Positions 9,971 to 21,004 of a DNA stretch of 64,000 nucleotides are shown piece after piece (positions within the stretch are counted from its first letter, which is position 1; every line of letters starts with the position of its first letter). The stretch comes from Sciurus carolinensis (Eukaryota; Chordata; Mammalia; Rodentia; Sciuridae): the NCBI RefSeq assembly GCF_902686445.1, contig NC_062215.1:27364750-27428749 (forward strand), read 5' to 3'. Below the pieces are notes generated by a model, which was not told where the DNA came from, did not search any database, and saw nothing but the letters and a program-made list of their open reading frames with translations. Made by a program: the position numbers and the translations under genes.

Positions 9971-11242
9971 GGGAGGCAGGAGCGATTGCTGCCTGATCAT
10001 TTGCTTCTAGAAGGACTCTGAAGGTTTCTAGAACTGAAAATTATCATGTGTAAAGAATAAACACTGCATTTCCTATTGGAAGGTTGGAGTAGTAGGATTA
10101 GACAAATCTGGGGTACAATGGAGAGAGGAGAGGGATTGTTTTTCCAGGCCCATGGCTGGCTCCAAGGATGCAGAAAACAAAGCGTGTCTGTAGAGAGCAA
10201 GGCTCATTGCTGATTTTTTTAGAATCAAACTTCTTTACACATTTCTCTGTTCCTTGCAGACGTCTCCCATTTCATCCTTATGTTCTTTCCAATCCCATTC
10301 CTGGAAGCCCTTTCTTGGGTCTCTCTTGAGACGCTTTGGACTTAGCACTCATCAAGCATTAATTTTTAAATGGAAGATGCTTTTACGGGACCCAGCCCTG
10401 ACCCCATGAAATTAGCCCTTCCCATTTAGAACCATCCAATTACAGAGAGGCTCGGACACAGCAGATTTGCAATTCTCCTCGCCTCGCCACTCCTAAGCTC
10501 TCCTTTGCAGCATTCTCTAGTTTTCTTTCTCTGACATTCAGCAAATTGAGAGGCTGAAGTCTGACTGCTAAAAGTGGACCAAATATGTGCTAGGTATTCA
10601 GACTAGGGAGGAGGTGGACCAGCCGTTCCATGCAGCAGAGCTTTAAAAATAACATCTGAAGAAAACTCGCTGGTGGGGGATGGTTGGCCACTGTCCACCC
10701 TGGGTTCTCCTAGAGATAGTTTGGAGGATGAATGCTTTCCCCATATTAACTGTCCCAAATGGTTTCCAGTGACCTGAAATCTAGAGGATCAGTAGTAAGT
10801 AGGTTTCCTATAGACTTTTAATGATGTGTTTATATATGCCATTATATACATGTATCAATGCTATATAAACACAGCAGAACAGCTATTGATCCCCCACTCC
10901 CATTAAAATGCCTTTGGGGGCATTCAGAATAGAAGTCTGACAGCAACTATGTGGATGAGCTGAGATGTGGAAAAAGAAGAAAGGAGGATGAGAACAGGGG
11001 CAGGATATTGCACTAAGTACCCAATTTACTGCTCTCCCCCTCTTTCGTCTCACCATTGATTATGGGCTGTATTGTGCTTATCTCTCTTAAGCCAACAACA
11101 GAAACTGTATTCTTTGCGATTTCAATAAAAAGTATCTCCTATGCCACTTATGAAGTTATTGTCTCTAGGCTTCAAACAAATACTTTGTTTTGTGATACTA
11201 CGCTGGGACTTTGCAAAATGCCATCCTCTGCCAGTAGATGGC
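9971..11242. other. Unique DNA, no gene seen
   Basis: No repeat that I can name. The stretch at about 10200-10560 is repeat-free and moderately GC-rich. An AT-rich patch (10830-10870) follows. No convincing exon is visible. Confidence 0.45.
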
Positions 11243-11282
11243 GAGAGAGAGAGATTGAGAAAGAGAGAGAGAGGGAGAGAGA
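11243..11282. repeat. (GA)n microsatellite, imperfect
   Basis: A GA/GAGG purine run, interrupted by TTGAGA and GGG. Open frames through it (11056-11301 and neighbours) are made largely of this repeat and are not genes. Confidence 0.9.
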
Positions 11283-12517
11283 ATATAAATGGAATGAATG
11301 AATGTCTTCTTGGGAGACAGGAAAGACTTGGTACCCTTAGTGGCTGGTGATCCTGGCAGACTATCTCTCGCCTCCATTTTTCTCTCAGACAACAGCAGTT
11401 TCACCCTGAGACAGCAATTTAATCCAGTTTGCAATTTCTCCAACATGGCAGAACCAGCCTCCTCACGACCTCTCAGAGACATCAGTACCATCTGGGGCTC
11501 CTCAGGGGTTTGGATCTCCTCAGCCCAGAGATGCCAGCCCTGGATAAATGACACCCAGGTCTCAGAGGTCTGTGTTTGCCTCTCTGGTCTGGGCTTCTAG
11601 GATTTAATAATTCCAGCCTCTCCCTTATGTTCTCCCTGTCCTACAAGTGGTATCTGCTCCTTGCACCTGTTAGCTCCGTAATACCTCAGCACTATCTCTG
11701 CATTTTCAGATCTGCAATACCTAGTTAGCCATACTTCATAGTAAATTCTCTGTTAAAATACTCAGTGTGGCTGCTTCCTTCTGACTGCCCTCTGATAGAT
11801 ACACCACTTTTGCTATCTAACACGCCTGGCAGTGAGAGTTAACAGGATTTCTTTTACCCCGAAGACACAAATACATGCTCTCTGGGTTACATGGCGAAAG
11901 CTCACAAGAGACAGATGATATTTGAGAGAGATAATCTAGGAACCAAAGTAACCATTCATGTCTGAAATCTCCTAATATTTTGTTAAGCCTGATAACCTGA
12001 AAACCATGTTTGGACCATGGAGGCAATACACGTCTCATGGAGATATTGGGGATGTCAAATGAGATAATCATATAAAACACCTACCTAGAAGATTCTAAAC
12101 ATTTAAAACATACTAGGTAATTGTGTGTAAATTCTTTTTAGCAGAACAAGCGATGGTGCTGTTTCCTGCAAAATTGTTATAGGAAAGGATACCAATGTTT
12201 TAAAGACTTAGAACAAAATTGGAAGCTGTACACTTTTCCTGTTGTTATACATAATTAGAAAGGATAAAAAGGACCTTCCTTTTTGAAGAGAGGGTCCAAA
12301 GTGAGGGTGGTGGGGCAAGTTAATCCTTTTTATTTTTGGAGCTTTGCAGTAGATGAGGAATAAACACACTTTGCAAGGTCCAAGAAGGCAAATTAAGAGT
12401 GATAGAAGGAGAGGAGTAATTTCTACTCAAAATAAACAGGAATTCTGTAAAAGGGAGAAATGGAAGATTTGCTACTGGAGGAAACAATGAGCTCCCTATC
12501 AGAAAAAGCGATTAGTC
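11283..12517. other. Unique DNA, no gene seen
   Basis: Overlapping frames on both strands near 11198-11600 (100-118 codons) have no domain and overlap the GA microsatellite. I see nothing else recognisable apart from a weak MIR-like patch near 12060-12120. Confidence 0.4.
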
Positions 12518-12730
12518 AGCCAGGCAGGGTGGTGGTTGCCTAAAATCCCAGCAGCTTGGGAGGCTGAGGCAGGAGAATCTTGTGCTCAAGTTCAGCCTCA
12601 GCAACTTAGCGAAAGCCGGTCTCAAAATAAAAAAAAATAAAAAGAGCTGGGGATGTAGCTCATTGGTTAAGTGGTTAAGTGCCCCTGTGCCAATCCCTTG
12701 TACCAAAAATAAATAAATAAATAAATAAAG
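12518..12730 (+). repeat. Composite B1+ID SINE (MEN-like)
   Basis: The left half is a B1/Alu-like 7SL-derived monomer (GCCAGGCAGGGTGGTGG, CAGCTTGGGAGGCTGAGGC, then CAGCCTCAGCAACTTAGCG). An A-rich linker follows, and then an ID-like right half (GCTGGGGATGTAGCTCATTGG) with an AAAT-repeat tail. Such B1+ID dimers are known from squirrels as MEN elements. The flanks AAAAAGCGATTAGTCAG and AAAAATAATCAATCAG look like a diverged target duplication. Confidence 0.88.
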
Positions 12731-13140
12731 GAAAAATAATCAATCAGAGGTAGGGGCTGCTGGGTAACAGTAGGGGGGCTTTGAATAGCAGTAGGAATAA
12801 TTATTAAAGTTCCTCCCAAATCAGGTTACCCAATTCTCTGCTTTCAGTCTATTTTTTTTTTAAACCCATGGGTTAAAATTGTAAAGGTAGAAAATGAGGA
12901 TGAGAGAGAAAGAGAGAGTATAAGGCTAGAAAGGTATTAGGAAAAGCTACACCTGTGAAAAACTCCCCTTTTCCCTTCTCTTATATTACAAACCCGCTGA
13001 GTTGGAAAAATGAGAACTAGGTCATGATTGCAAATGTGTGGGTTTTTTTTTTCCTTCTTTTTTTTAAGTGAGATGATTTGGGTCAACTTTCTCTATACCA
13101 ACTTTACATACTGTTGTTTCAAAGACAACTCTTGGCATTG
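12731..13140. other. Unique DNA with short homopolymers
   Basis: T runs at about 12852-12861 and 13041-13066, and a GA-rich patch near 12901-12917. No gene is seen. Confidence 0.45.
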
Positions 13141-13161
13141 CAGAGAGAGAGAGAGAGAGAG
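13141..13161. repeat. (AG)n microsatellite
   Basis: About ten AG units in a row within unique DNA. Confidence 0.9.
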
Positions 13162-13199
13162 CATAATAAAAAATTCATGGGGAAAAAGCTGCAATCAAT

Positions 13200-13690
13200 G
13201 TAGAATAAGCCTTTGAAAATTAGCCAATTAATCTGGCTTTGCTTTGTTTCCGTCATATCGGGGGACTTGATTTGCATAAAAGAAATCTAATGTGAACAAT
13301 GAAGGCGTACACAGAAAATAAGAGTTGAATAAAAGATTACTTATGTATATGACTCGGCACTTCAAAGGCTCAGAGTGAAAGACGAATCACCGAAGGCTAC
13401 ATCTGAAAAGAATTCCAGATTCATGACTTTCTTAAAATGAGCTGTGATGGACTCTGTGAGGCTAGACAGGTTCAACATGGAACTGCAAGACTTCCTGCAT
13501 GCCGTGCCATCTGCGGGAGCCACCCTCTGGCTGTTGCCATTCATTTCTGCCAGGAAAATACACTCAGGGATCAATTTCAATCCTTTGAAGACGTTTTCAG
13601 ATCATCTGACTTGTACGAAGGGACCATCACCAGGAAGAAAGGCAATTACTTCCCTATAACTAGTATTAGTTGGGCTTTGGTTGGTCTAGT
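13200..13690. other. Repeat-free island with short regulatory-like motifs
   Basis: This is clean single-copy sequence. It contains an octamer-type motif (ATTTGCAT, 13270-13277) and an AT-rich homeodomain-like site (AATTAGCCAATTAATC, from about 13217). Open frames of 71-85 codons exist in two plus frames and one minus frame over the same bases, so coding is not supported. It could be a conserved non-coding element, but the sequence alone cannot show conservation. Confidence 0.3.
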
Positions 13691-14049
13691 TTGAGTTTGC
13701 CTGAATCTGGAGTCAGAAAAGGATACCCCTCCTTGCACTAAGACCCTCAGGATTTTTTGGTAATCAGTTTAGTGAGCAAGAATATGCTACACTAGAAATT
13801 CATGACTCCATCCCTTCAGGTAAGAGAGATTTTAGACAGAATTAGCCTGTTATGGGATTTTTTTTTTTTTTTTTTTTGGTGACCTCAACCTGAGCACCTT
13901 GCCCCACCCCCAAGTATGCCCTTACACCTTAGAGGAGACAGGATACCTATGCTTTACATGTTTTTTTCCAAGGCTAAAGTGCTTTTTTCAAAAAAAATAC
14001 AGTCCAATAATCATGTATGAGAGCTCTAGGTTTAGAAGCGATCATAATC
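13691..14049. other. Unique DNA with a poly(T) run
   Basis: A run of about 20 T lies at 13858-13877. No gene is seen. Confidence 0.45.
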
Positions 14050-14442
14050 TTGCCTGAGCTTCCTTAACAAAATACCAGACAGGGAGCTAAACAACAGAAA
14101 TTTACTTTCTCATCATTCTGGAGACTAGAAGTTCAAGATCAGGGTTTCAGCAAGGCCAGGATCTGGGGAGGATTCTGGAGAGGATTATACTTACATGCCC
14201 TTTCTTCTGTGTCTATGTGTGCCTGTGTGTGCATTTGAAGACGGGGGTCAGGGGAGAGCCGAGCGCACACATCCTCTCTGGTGTCTCTTATAAGGTCACT
14301 AATCCCATCATGAGGCCCTACCTTCATAACCTCATCTAATTCTAATTACTTCCAGAAAGGTCCATCTCCAAATACCATCACATTGGACATTAGAGCTTCA
14401 ACATATGTATTGGAGTGGGGGACTTGTTGAGGCCATAACATA
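14050..14442 (-). mobile_element. MLT1-type LTR (ERVL-MaLR), antisense
   Basis: Shows the antisense MLT1 order: an ACAAAATACCAGACAGGG-like start, CAGAAATTTACTTTCTCATC, GGAGACTAGAAGTTCAAGATC, CTCTTATAAGGTCACTAATCCC, CATAACCTCATCTAATTC, and an ending with GAGGCCATAACA. MLT1 LTRs are old and shared among mammals. No internal virus sequence remains. Confidence 0.8.
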
Positions 14443-14514
14443 AACTGAAATCCGAAGCAAAGGTATGGCAGCTTAATTTGTTGGGTGACTGACAGAGTTG
14501 TATACCATTTTAAA

Positions 14515-14660
14515 ATCTTAGATCCTTCACTGGAATATGGGAACAGCAATCCCCTCGGGATGAAGTTTTGTGTGAACTAAATGAATCAATGCACATTAAA
14601 CACATTTCCCATAAAAATGGTCCAAGGAATTTTAGCTGCTATTATCATCAGTTCTGAAAG
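14515..14660 (+). repeat. MIR SINE 3' part
   Basis: Follows the MIR order: GGAATATGGGAACAGCAAT, TTGTGTGAACTAAATGAATC, and a GCTATTATCATC tail. Confidence 0.6.
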
Positions 14661-14689
14661 TTGTTCCATTTGCTGCTTTCTCTGTCACT

Positions 14690-14920
14690 TGAGCCTTACC
14701 TTACTTGCTCAAATTCATCTCAAGTCGCACTTTGTCCAGAAGGTTCCTTCTTGATTATCCTCAATGAGGTAGATGGCACCTACCTCGCTCTCCCATGATA
14801 TACTAAGACACAATTATGTGCTAACAGCTTTCTCACTGCACACTGAGTGTGATTTTTCTTTTCATCTGTCTAGCTAGACTCTGAGTTACCTGAAGGATTA
14901 CCTGGAATTAAGTCAAACTT
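14690..14920 (+). repeat. L2 LINE 3' fragment
   Basis: Matches the L2 3' region: CTTGCTCAAATTCATCTCAAG, CCAGAAGGTTCCTTCTTGATT, then CTAGCTAGACTCTGAGTTACC, corresponding to the consensus stretch before the terminal repeats. Diverged. Confidence 0.65.
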
Positions 14921-15124
14921 CACAGTTAAGGGCAGAGTTTTCCACAAGACTGCTGTTAATTTAGATGCCAGTCATAGATTTGGAAGTCCCCTTGGCCACT
15001 CTCTCTTTTGGTGAGTTGGTTATAAATTCAGTGATCCCCATTCAGTTTGATAATTTATTAGAACTATTCTCAGAACTCAGGAAAGCACTGTGCTAGAATA
15101 CCCTCTATTAAAATACAAATCAGA

Positions 15125-15242
15125 GCCAGGCACAGTGGTACATGCCTGTGATATCAGTGGCTTGGGAGGCTGAGGTAGGAGGATTACACATGTGAGGCCA
15201 GTCTCAGCAACTTAGTGAGGCCCTAAAGCAACTTGGTGCGAG
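15125..15242 (+). repeat. B1-like SINE, 3'-truncated, with target-site duplication
   Basis: A 7SL-derived B1-like monomer: GCCAGGCACAGTGGTACATG, GTGGCTTGGGAGGCTGAGG, CAGTCTCAGCAACTTAGTGA. It lacks the ID half and the A-rich tail of the composite copies. AATACAAATCAGA occurs at 15112-15124 and again at 15243-15255, marking the exact insertion. Confidence 0.88.
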
Positions 15243-15255
15243 AATACAAATCAGA

Positions 15256-15895
15256 ATCAACCAAAAGAAGAGATGCCTAGGATGAGTCTGAGAGAGTCCC
15301 AGACACGAAGCTTCCATCATCCTCAAGGATGATTACCCTCTTGGCATCAATATGTGACAATATATTGAGTATTGCCAGCTGGGAAGTTCACTTATGCTTT
15401 GGTTTCCAGAGTTTTTATTGAGGTTTCGTTATGCCTGCGTGATTGACTAAATCATTGGCCAGGTGGTGGAACTCAATATCTAGTCCCTCTCTCCTCCCCA
15501 GGGTTGGGTCAATACCAGGCGGCTCAAAGCCCCAACCCTCTAATCCCATGGTCAGTCTTTGGTGTGGTCAGCTCCCATTCGAAGTCATCTTGTTAGCATA
15601 AACTATCTGGGGCTTAACCACTCGTCACTTCATTAGCGACAATTTCCTGGTGTATGTTCCAAGGGCTCCACCAAGAATAACAAAGACATTTATGTCACTT
15701 AGAAAATTCAGGAATCAAGGGCAAAGGTCAGTCATATTCTTTATTATACAGGGACAGAAATTATGCATCCTGATTATTTTAGTAAAGTACTCCAAACATC
15801 GTAGGGGACCAGTATATACTTTCTGAATAAACAAGAGAATGAATGATGAAAGCCAAGACAAGGTTGTTGTTTAACCTCATGGAAAGAAAAAGGCC

Positions 15896-15897
<2 letters not shown>
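15256..15897. other. Unique DNA, no gene seen
   Basis: No repeat or gene is recognised between the B1-like SINE and the TTTA microsatellite. Confidence 0.45.
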
Positions 15898-15948
<51 letters not shown>

Positions 15949-15952
15949 TTTT
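15898..15952. repeat. (TTTA)n microsatellite
   Basis: About 13 clean TTTA units. The plus-strand open frame over it (15843-16199) encodes a YLFI-type repeat and is not a gene. This tract is likely length-polymorphic. Confidence 0.95.
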
Positions 15953-16619
15953 GGATAGATGTATTTCTGGAATCCGAAGTCCTCACCTCCCTTGTTATAT
16001 TTCCTTCTCTACTTTTTCTTATTTTCATTTAGTTCTTTCCAGCATCGCCATTCTTTGCGATTGCCAAGCAGACTGTAAGTTCCTCCTTAAAACGCTGCCT
16101 TCGCCTTTCACACCTTTCAGATGGGATTTTGCAGTCCCGGGAGCTGAGGAAGTGAGACAGAAAGCACTGTGCAAGAAAATCCAATTCCTCTCTCTGTAGC
16201 AGAGGTGCCCTGATGCATGAGAGCATTTCAATCCTGGTGTTCATTCCTGTTCACATTATATTAATGTCACTTGACTTGCCACTCCATTACTTATCATTAG
16301 TCAAATCAATAAGTAACCCGCAGGCTCAGAACATACTGCCTGTCAAACCGAGACGTGGAGGTGGAGCTGTTAACGCAAACTGTTATTTCAGGTGTCAAAG
16401 GGCACATTGGTTTCCAGAGAAGTTTGGAGAGTGCAGTTTGGTTCAGCAGATAATTCCTGAATGCCTGGTATGTGTCAGATGTTGGACTAGAACCGAGATC
16501 CCAGTTCTAAAAAGACTCCTCTTCTTCCCTTGAATCTAGTGGCCAGGGGACAATGGAGACAAGCAGAGACAGAATGGCCTTTGCCTCTTGCATTCTTTCT
16601 GGCCAAGAGAAGTTCTTCA
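15953..16619. other. Unique DNA, no gene seen
   Basis: Overlapping frames on both strands (60-106 codons) have no recognisable product. Confidence 0.4.
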
Positions 16620-16878
16620 GGGTCCCTATGTCACCTTCTGAGGTATGACTAGAATAAGATCGCCCCTGGCCTTCCTCGTGGTACTTCCTTGATTTCTTAC
16701 ATTCTGTGCATTCATCATCATCTGCTAACTCTATCACTCGCCTCTCTGCTGACTTGTTTGACTCCTCCCACTGCAAGGTAAGCTCCATCAGAGCAAGGAT
16801 TTTTGTCTAGTTTGATTCATGGCTATGCCTGGAACACAGTAGTTATTCAATAAAAAATTTGTTGAATGAATGACACCT
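16620..16878 (+). repeat. L2 LINE 3' end
   Basis: Ends with GTAAGCTCCATCAGAGCAAGG, TGCCTGGAACACAGTAGTTATTCAATAAA and TTTGTTGAATGAATGA, the classical L2 3' terminus. Confidence 0.85.
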
Positions 16879-17034
16879 CTCTGTTATTGAAAAAATTTAA
16901 AAGATGTGTTATGGTGAGATGATCCTTCCAGAGTAGACTGGTCAAATCCCCCAGGCTGCCAGGCCATGGGGCTGCATCCAGGGCCTTAGAGTTGAGGATG
17001 GAGGAACCAAGAAGCACTTAAAGTCAGGTAATTT

Positions 17035-17202
17035 ACTATGCACTTGGTATGTTTGGTCTCACTTTAATGCTTACTGTATCCCTGTGAGGAAGGATTCATT
17101 ATTCTCATTTCAGAAGTGAGGCAATGGAAGGGAAGGGAAAGAGTTTGCCTTGGTAGCAGAGCTCTTCAGTGCTTGGACTTTAAATCTAGGTCTGTAAGAG
17201 TC
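17035..17202 (-). repeat. MIR SINE, antisense
   Basis: Antisense MIR order: TCCCTGTGAGGAAGGATTCATTATTCTC, CAGAAGTGAGGCAATGG, GGACTTTAAATCTAGGTCTG. Confidence 0.8.
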
Positions 17203-17828
17203 CATGGTCCCCGCTCTTCCCATTTAGGCTGCCACTATTCCAAGTCCTGGTGAAAACAAGCAGGATGCTAGTGCTGCTCTGGAGGCACTCCCAGCCTACG
17301 CTGGACAAATCTGCAGAGGAAACCATGCTGGCTTGTAAGGCTGGGGCCGTGCCCTCCACACACCATTCACAGAAGGCTGGACAGGTAGACAGAAAAGCAT
17401 GCAGTGAAGGAACTCTTACCATCACTCAGCTCCCTGTTCACAGTGCTCCCGGCTGCTAACAGAGATCGAGGCCATTGCAAAATAAATGCCAGGCAGTGGT
17501 AAAGTCTCTGTCACATCTTGCTGGTTCTTGACTGCTCCACTAACTGCAGCTCAACTGTCCTTAATCCTAACCTGACTCCTTCTGGGTACAGACTCCTCCT
17601 TTCCAGGTCTGAGCCAACAAAGCCCTAGTGAGGCATTGGGTTAGACAAGGTCCCATCCCTCTAGCAGGAAGTGGACTCTGATCCTAGTTAGTATGCTGTC
17701 TCCATGTCTTGCTTAGTGGTACATTGGAGCTCATAGGACAGATTCTCCATGTAACTATTCCCTCTGTTCCCTGCTGCCCCCTCATGCCCATTACTCCTGG
17801 TGGCTAGTTGCTATTTCCATTTATTCTT
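17203..17828. other. Unique DNA, no gene seen
   Basis: No repeat recognised. Open frames of 69 and 79 codons overlap on opposite strands near 17186-17459 and are taken as chance. Confidence 0.4.
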
Positions 17829-17922
17829 TTTTTTTTTTTTTTTTTTTTGGGTGCTGGGGATCGAACCCAGGGCCTTGTGCTTACAAGGCAAGCACTCTAC
17901 CGAGAGCTATCTTCCCAGCCCC
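17829..17922 (-). repeat. ID-type SINE, antisense, with target-site duplication
   Basis: The plus strand shows a poly(T) run, then GGTGCTGGGGATCGAACCC, then GGCAAGCACTCTACC and CCCAGCCCC. These are the reverse of a tRNA-like SINE with an intact B box (GGTTCGATCC). TCCATTTATTCTT occurs at 17816-17828 and 17923-17935. This belongs with the copies at 27.4 and 56.4 kb, which end directly in poly(A) without the AAAT-type tail. Confidence 0.93.
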
Positions 17923-17935
17923 TCCATTTATTCTT

Positions 17936-18254
17936 GTATTCTCATCTGCCTCCTGTCAGTCTTTTTAATTTTTTTTAAGACTGAGCCATGCTTCCAGCAT
18001 CTCCCCAGCCATCATAGTAGGATGCTCTGGACCTATAGCAAAAGCAGCCAGGCCATGCTAAGACCTTCAAGATACCCCTGGTCTTGATGATTCCCGGCTT
18101 CCTTTAGAGGTGACAGGTCTTCTTCAGCCCCCATCAAACCACCTTGAGGGCAGTCATCAAGTCTGCTCTGGAATCAATCCCAGGAAGCCTAGCATAGCCA
18201 GTACCATGGTTTTTCATGTTTCAGATTTTAAACCTCAATAAAAATATAATCCTA
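17936..18254. other. Unique DNA, no gene seen
   Basis: Nothing recognisable between two ID SINEs. Confidence 0.4.
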
Positions 18255-18350
18255 TGCAGGTGATCGATATAGCTCAGTAGAGCATCTGCCTAGCATGAAT
18301 GAGGCACTGGGTTCAGTCCCCAGTACTGGGGGTGGGGATGGGGAAAAACA
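18255..18350 (+). repeat. ID-type SINE, diverged
   Basis: Reads TATAGCTCAGTAGAGCATC (A-box region) and GGGTTCAGTCCCCAG (a B box with one change). The tail is G-rich (GGGGGTGGGGATGGGG) instead of a poly(A). Flanks ATAATCCTATGCAG and ATAGTCCTGTGCAA look like a degraded target duplication, suggesting an older insertion. Confidence 0.82.
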
Positions 18351-18899
18351 TAGTCCTGTGCAATAGCTTTTAAGCCCCAGAAGAAAAAAATTAACACTAA
18401 GTTAGACAACTATTAACAGAAATATTAAAGAGAAAATTTGAAATAATGTTAGGAAGCCTAGATGCTCAAAAATGTTCCTCTTCATTGAGAAGTTAACACA
18501 AGTACCTGCACTGCTCTGAGCTGATGGATCCCTGCTGTGAGGAATGGCCACAGTGGTTTATTTCTGTTTAGTTGGCAATAAGATTGACATATCTCCTTAG
18601 CTTCCCGTGCTATTAGGAAGAGGGCCTCTAAACTGAGACTATTGCCCATTTCAGTAAGAAATGAGGCCACATGTCAATAGAGTATAGGTAACTAGACATT
18701 TATAACACTGGGCAGTGGTGCAGAATTGATTAGCAAATGTAATTGCAGAAAGTAAGATGCTTTTTGCTTCTGGTAATGGTAACTTCTGGCATATTGAGAG
18801 GAAAAATCATGATTTTAAAGGAAATGAGATTCCCAATATTAAGATTGGGTTTAAAAGTGCCCAAATAGAATTGGAAATAACTTAACTATTAAATGAGAT
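18351..18899. other. AT-rich unique DNA, no gene seen
   Basis: No repeat that I can name and no supported coding frame. Confidence 0.4.
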
Positions 18900-19090
18900 G
18901 GTAGAGTATAATGGTTTAGAGTACAGGCTTTAGAGGGAGATAGATCTGCACTCAAATATCAATTTTAACACTTACTAGTCGTTTGACAAATAGTGAGTTC
19001 TTTCACTTCTCTTAGACTCCTCCCTAATAAAATGGGGATGCTAATAGTGTTGACGTTTCCAGTTGGTTGTAAGGATGAAAGGGACAATGT
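18900..19090 (+). repeat. MIR SINE, near full length
   Basis: Full MIR order: TATAATGGTTTAGAGTACAGG, CACTTACTAGTCGTTTGAC, CTCCCTAATAAAATGGGGATGC, and GGTTGTAAGGATGAAAGGG. Confidence 0.85.
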
Positions 19091-19312
19091 GGCTGAGGCA
19101 AAGACTGTGACTGTCACAAAGCAAGTGACCAAAACCAAACAAGAAAACTATATTGTCTTATTAGTTCACCAGCAGCTCTAGTTATGGGAATGCACCCCGT
19201 CGGTGATCTGAAGCTAAGTCCTACAGTGGATGAGATGTGCATCTGTAACAGATTAGATCCAGACCTGGAGGCGACTGGCAATCTGTGGTCCCCTGGGATA
19301 GAATCTGAGGGT

Positions 19313-19446
19313 ACTTTTTTTTTTGGTTGTCCATAGACCTTTATTTAATTTATTTATTTGTATGTGGTGCTGAGAATCGAATCCACACATGTGCCTCACA
19401 TGTGCTAGGCAAGCGCTCTACCATTAAGCCACAACCACAACCCCGA
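19313..19446 (-). repeat. ID-type SINE, antisense, long-tail form
   Basis: The plus strand shows a T run, TTGTCCATAGACCTTTATTT, AT-repeats, then TGTGGTGCTGAGAATCGAATC and the reversed A-box part ending in CCACAACCACAACCCC. The tail segment is the reverse of the AAATAAAGGTCCAT tail of the copy at 3448, so the two belong to one subtype. The target duplication is not clear. Confidence 0.88.
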
Positions 19447-21004
19447 GGTTCTGCTTTTTGATCCCAAGCTGCAAGTATCAGAGAAAATCTTCCCAGAATG
19501 GGAAAGATCAAAGGGAGGAAACTAAAGCACCTTATTTTTTTTTAATCTAACAGATTCTAAAGACCACTCACAATCAATTTTCATAAAATGTATGTCTAAC
19601 CAGTTTGATGATGATAGACAAGTTTCTATATCATTCAGTCTTTTAAAATAAACAACACCAAGTTTTCCTTAAACAATCCTATCACAGGATTCAAATTAAG
19701 CAGGTGTGAGACACACATGCAAGCACAGACGCACAGCCATGGAGAGAGATTTTACTTGGACTTTCTGTTGTATCTGGAAACCATTCATCTTATCTGCTGC
19801 TGTCTCTCTCCTTTTTTTCTTTCTCTCTCTTTTTTTTTTTTTTCAGTAAACATTAATCCGCACAGATGGTGAACCATGGTAATCTCTGCTACCAGCTGCA
19901 GAGAAGAATTTTTAATGAAATGGGAATTTAAAGGTTTTTGCACAAAGCACCAGAATCTCTTTTACTCTTTCTCGTAATACTCAGATTATTTTTAGTGCCC
20001 TAGGTTATAAATGTAGGTTGTGGTACTGCTTCTGGAAGAAACTGATCTGCTGTTCAGAAAGTGCTTGTTTCTAGAAGCCTGCTGCTCCTGCCCCACCCAG
20101 TGTAAGGGTGCCAGTCACCAAGGAAAGGCACTTGGTGGACAAGATGACAAGATTCAGCTCCGAACAGACATTATTCTTCAATAAGGGTCAACCTGCCCCA
20201 TCTCTGTCTCCTGATGTTCTGGCCTCACTTTTAACAAATTCTACAGAATTGTGACCTTGATGTTGCTGCTTCTCTAACTGAAAGATTTGGTCCCCTTTCT
20301 TTCTTTCTTGGTCCAGCACTGCTCAGGTCAACCACCTGATATTTTGACATCTCTCACTTGACCTTCAGGTGCCTCCTTACATAGGACAGTTTTGGGCAAA
20401 CCTGTTGGGACATGGCTCAGTGTTTATACAGTCACTCCCATACTCAGTTTTTGCCCAAAAGGGCTGATGTCAAACGCTTGTGATCATTCTCAAAGAAATC
20501 TTATAGGAAGGAATCCAAGTTAGCTATGACGCTCCAGGCTTTTTACAAAAGGTTTTATAAAAAAAACCACACCCATGACTAACTGAAAATCAATACTGTG
20601 TTCAATCTAACTTATGTTAATCACTTTTGGTAGGAGCAGATGACTTTTTCAAAGATTACACATATCCAGATGCATTCAACATATAGTGATGTAGGATGAT
20701 TTTGATGCTGGTAACAGTTCTCAAACATAAAACCCAAAGGGAGTAAACTCAAAGAAAGGCAATGAAAAAAGAAGGACTATTATCCTCCTGCTTAAGAGTA
20801 AACACACACACAAAAGAAGATCATCTTAAGGGTTAAGCTGTTCAACTGTATTGAAGTTAAATTATGAAAATTTTAGTCTTGAACATTGAATCCTCATGTG
20901 TATCCCTTTGATAGCCACAGAAACAATCACAAACCATTTCAGACGCACAGAGGGAATGTTTGAAGGCAAAGGGAGATCAGAGTGAACCCACTGTTGTGAA
21001 AAGA
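19447..21004. other. Unique DNA, no gene seen
   Basis: Pyrimidine-rich tract at about 19803-19845 and a short CA run near 20806-20813. No gene or nameable repeat. Confidence 0.45.

Noticed and set aside
15843..16199. 118-codon plus-strand frame with YLFI repeats
   Set aside because: It is the translation of the TTTA microsatellite and its flank.
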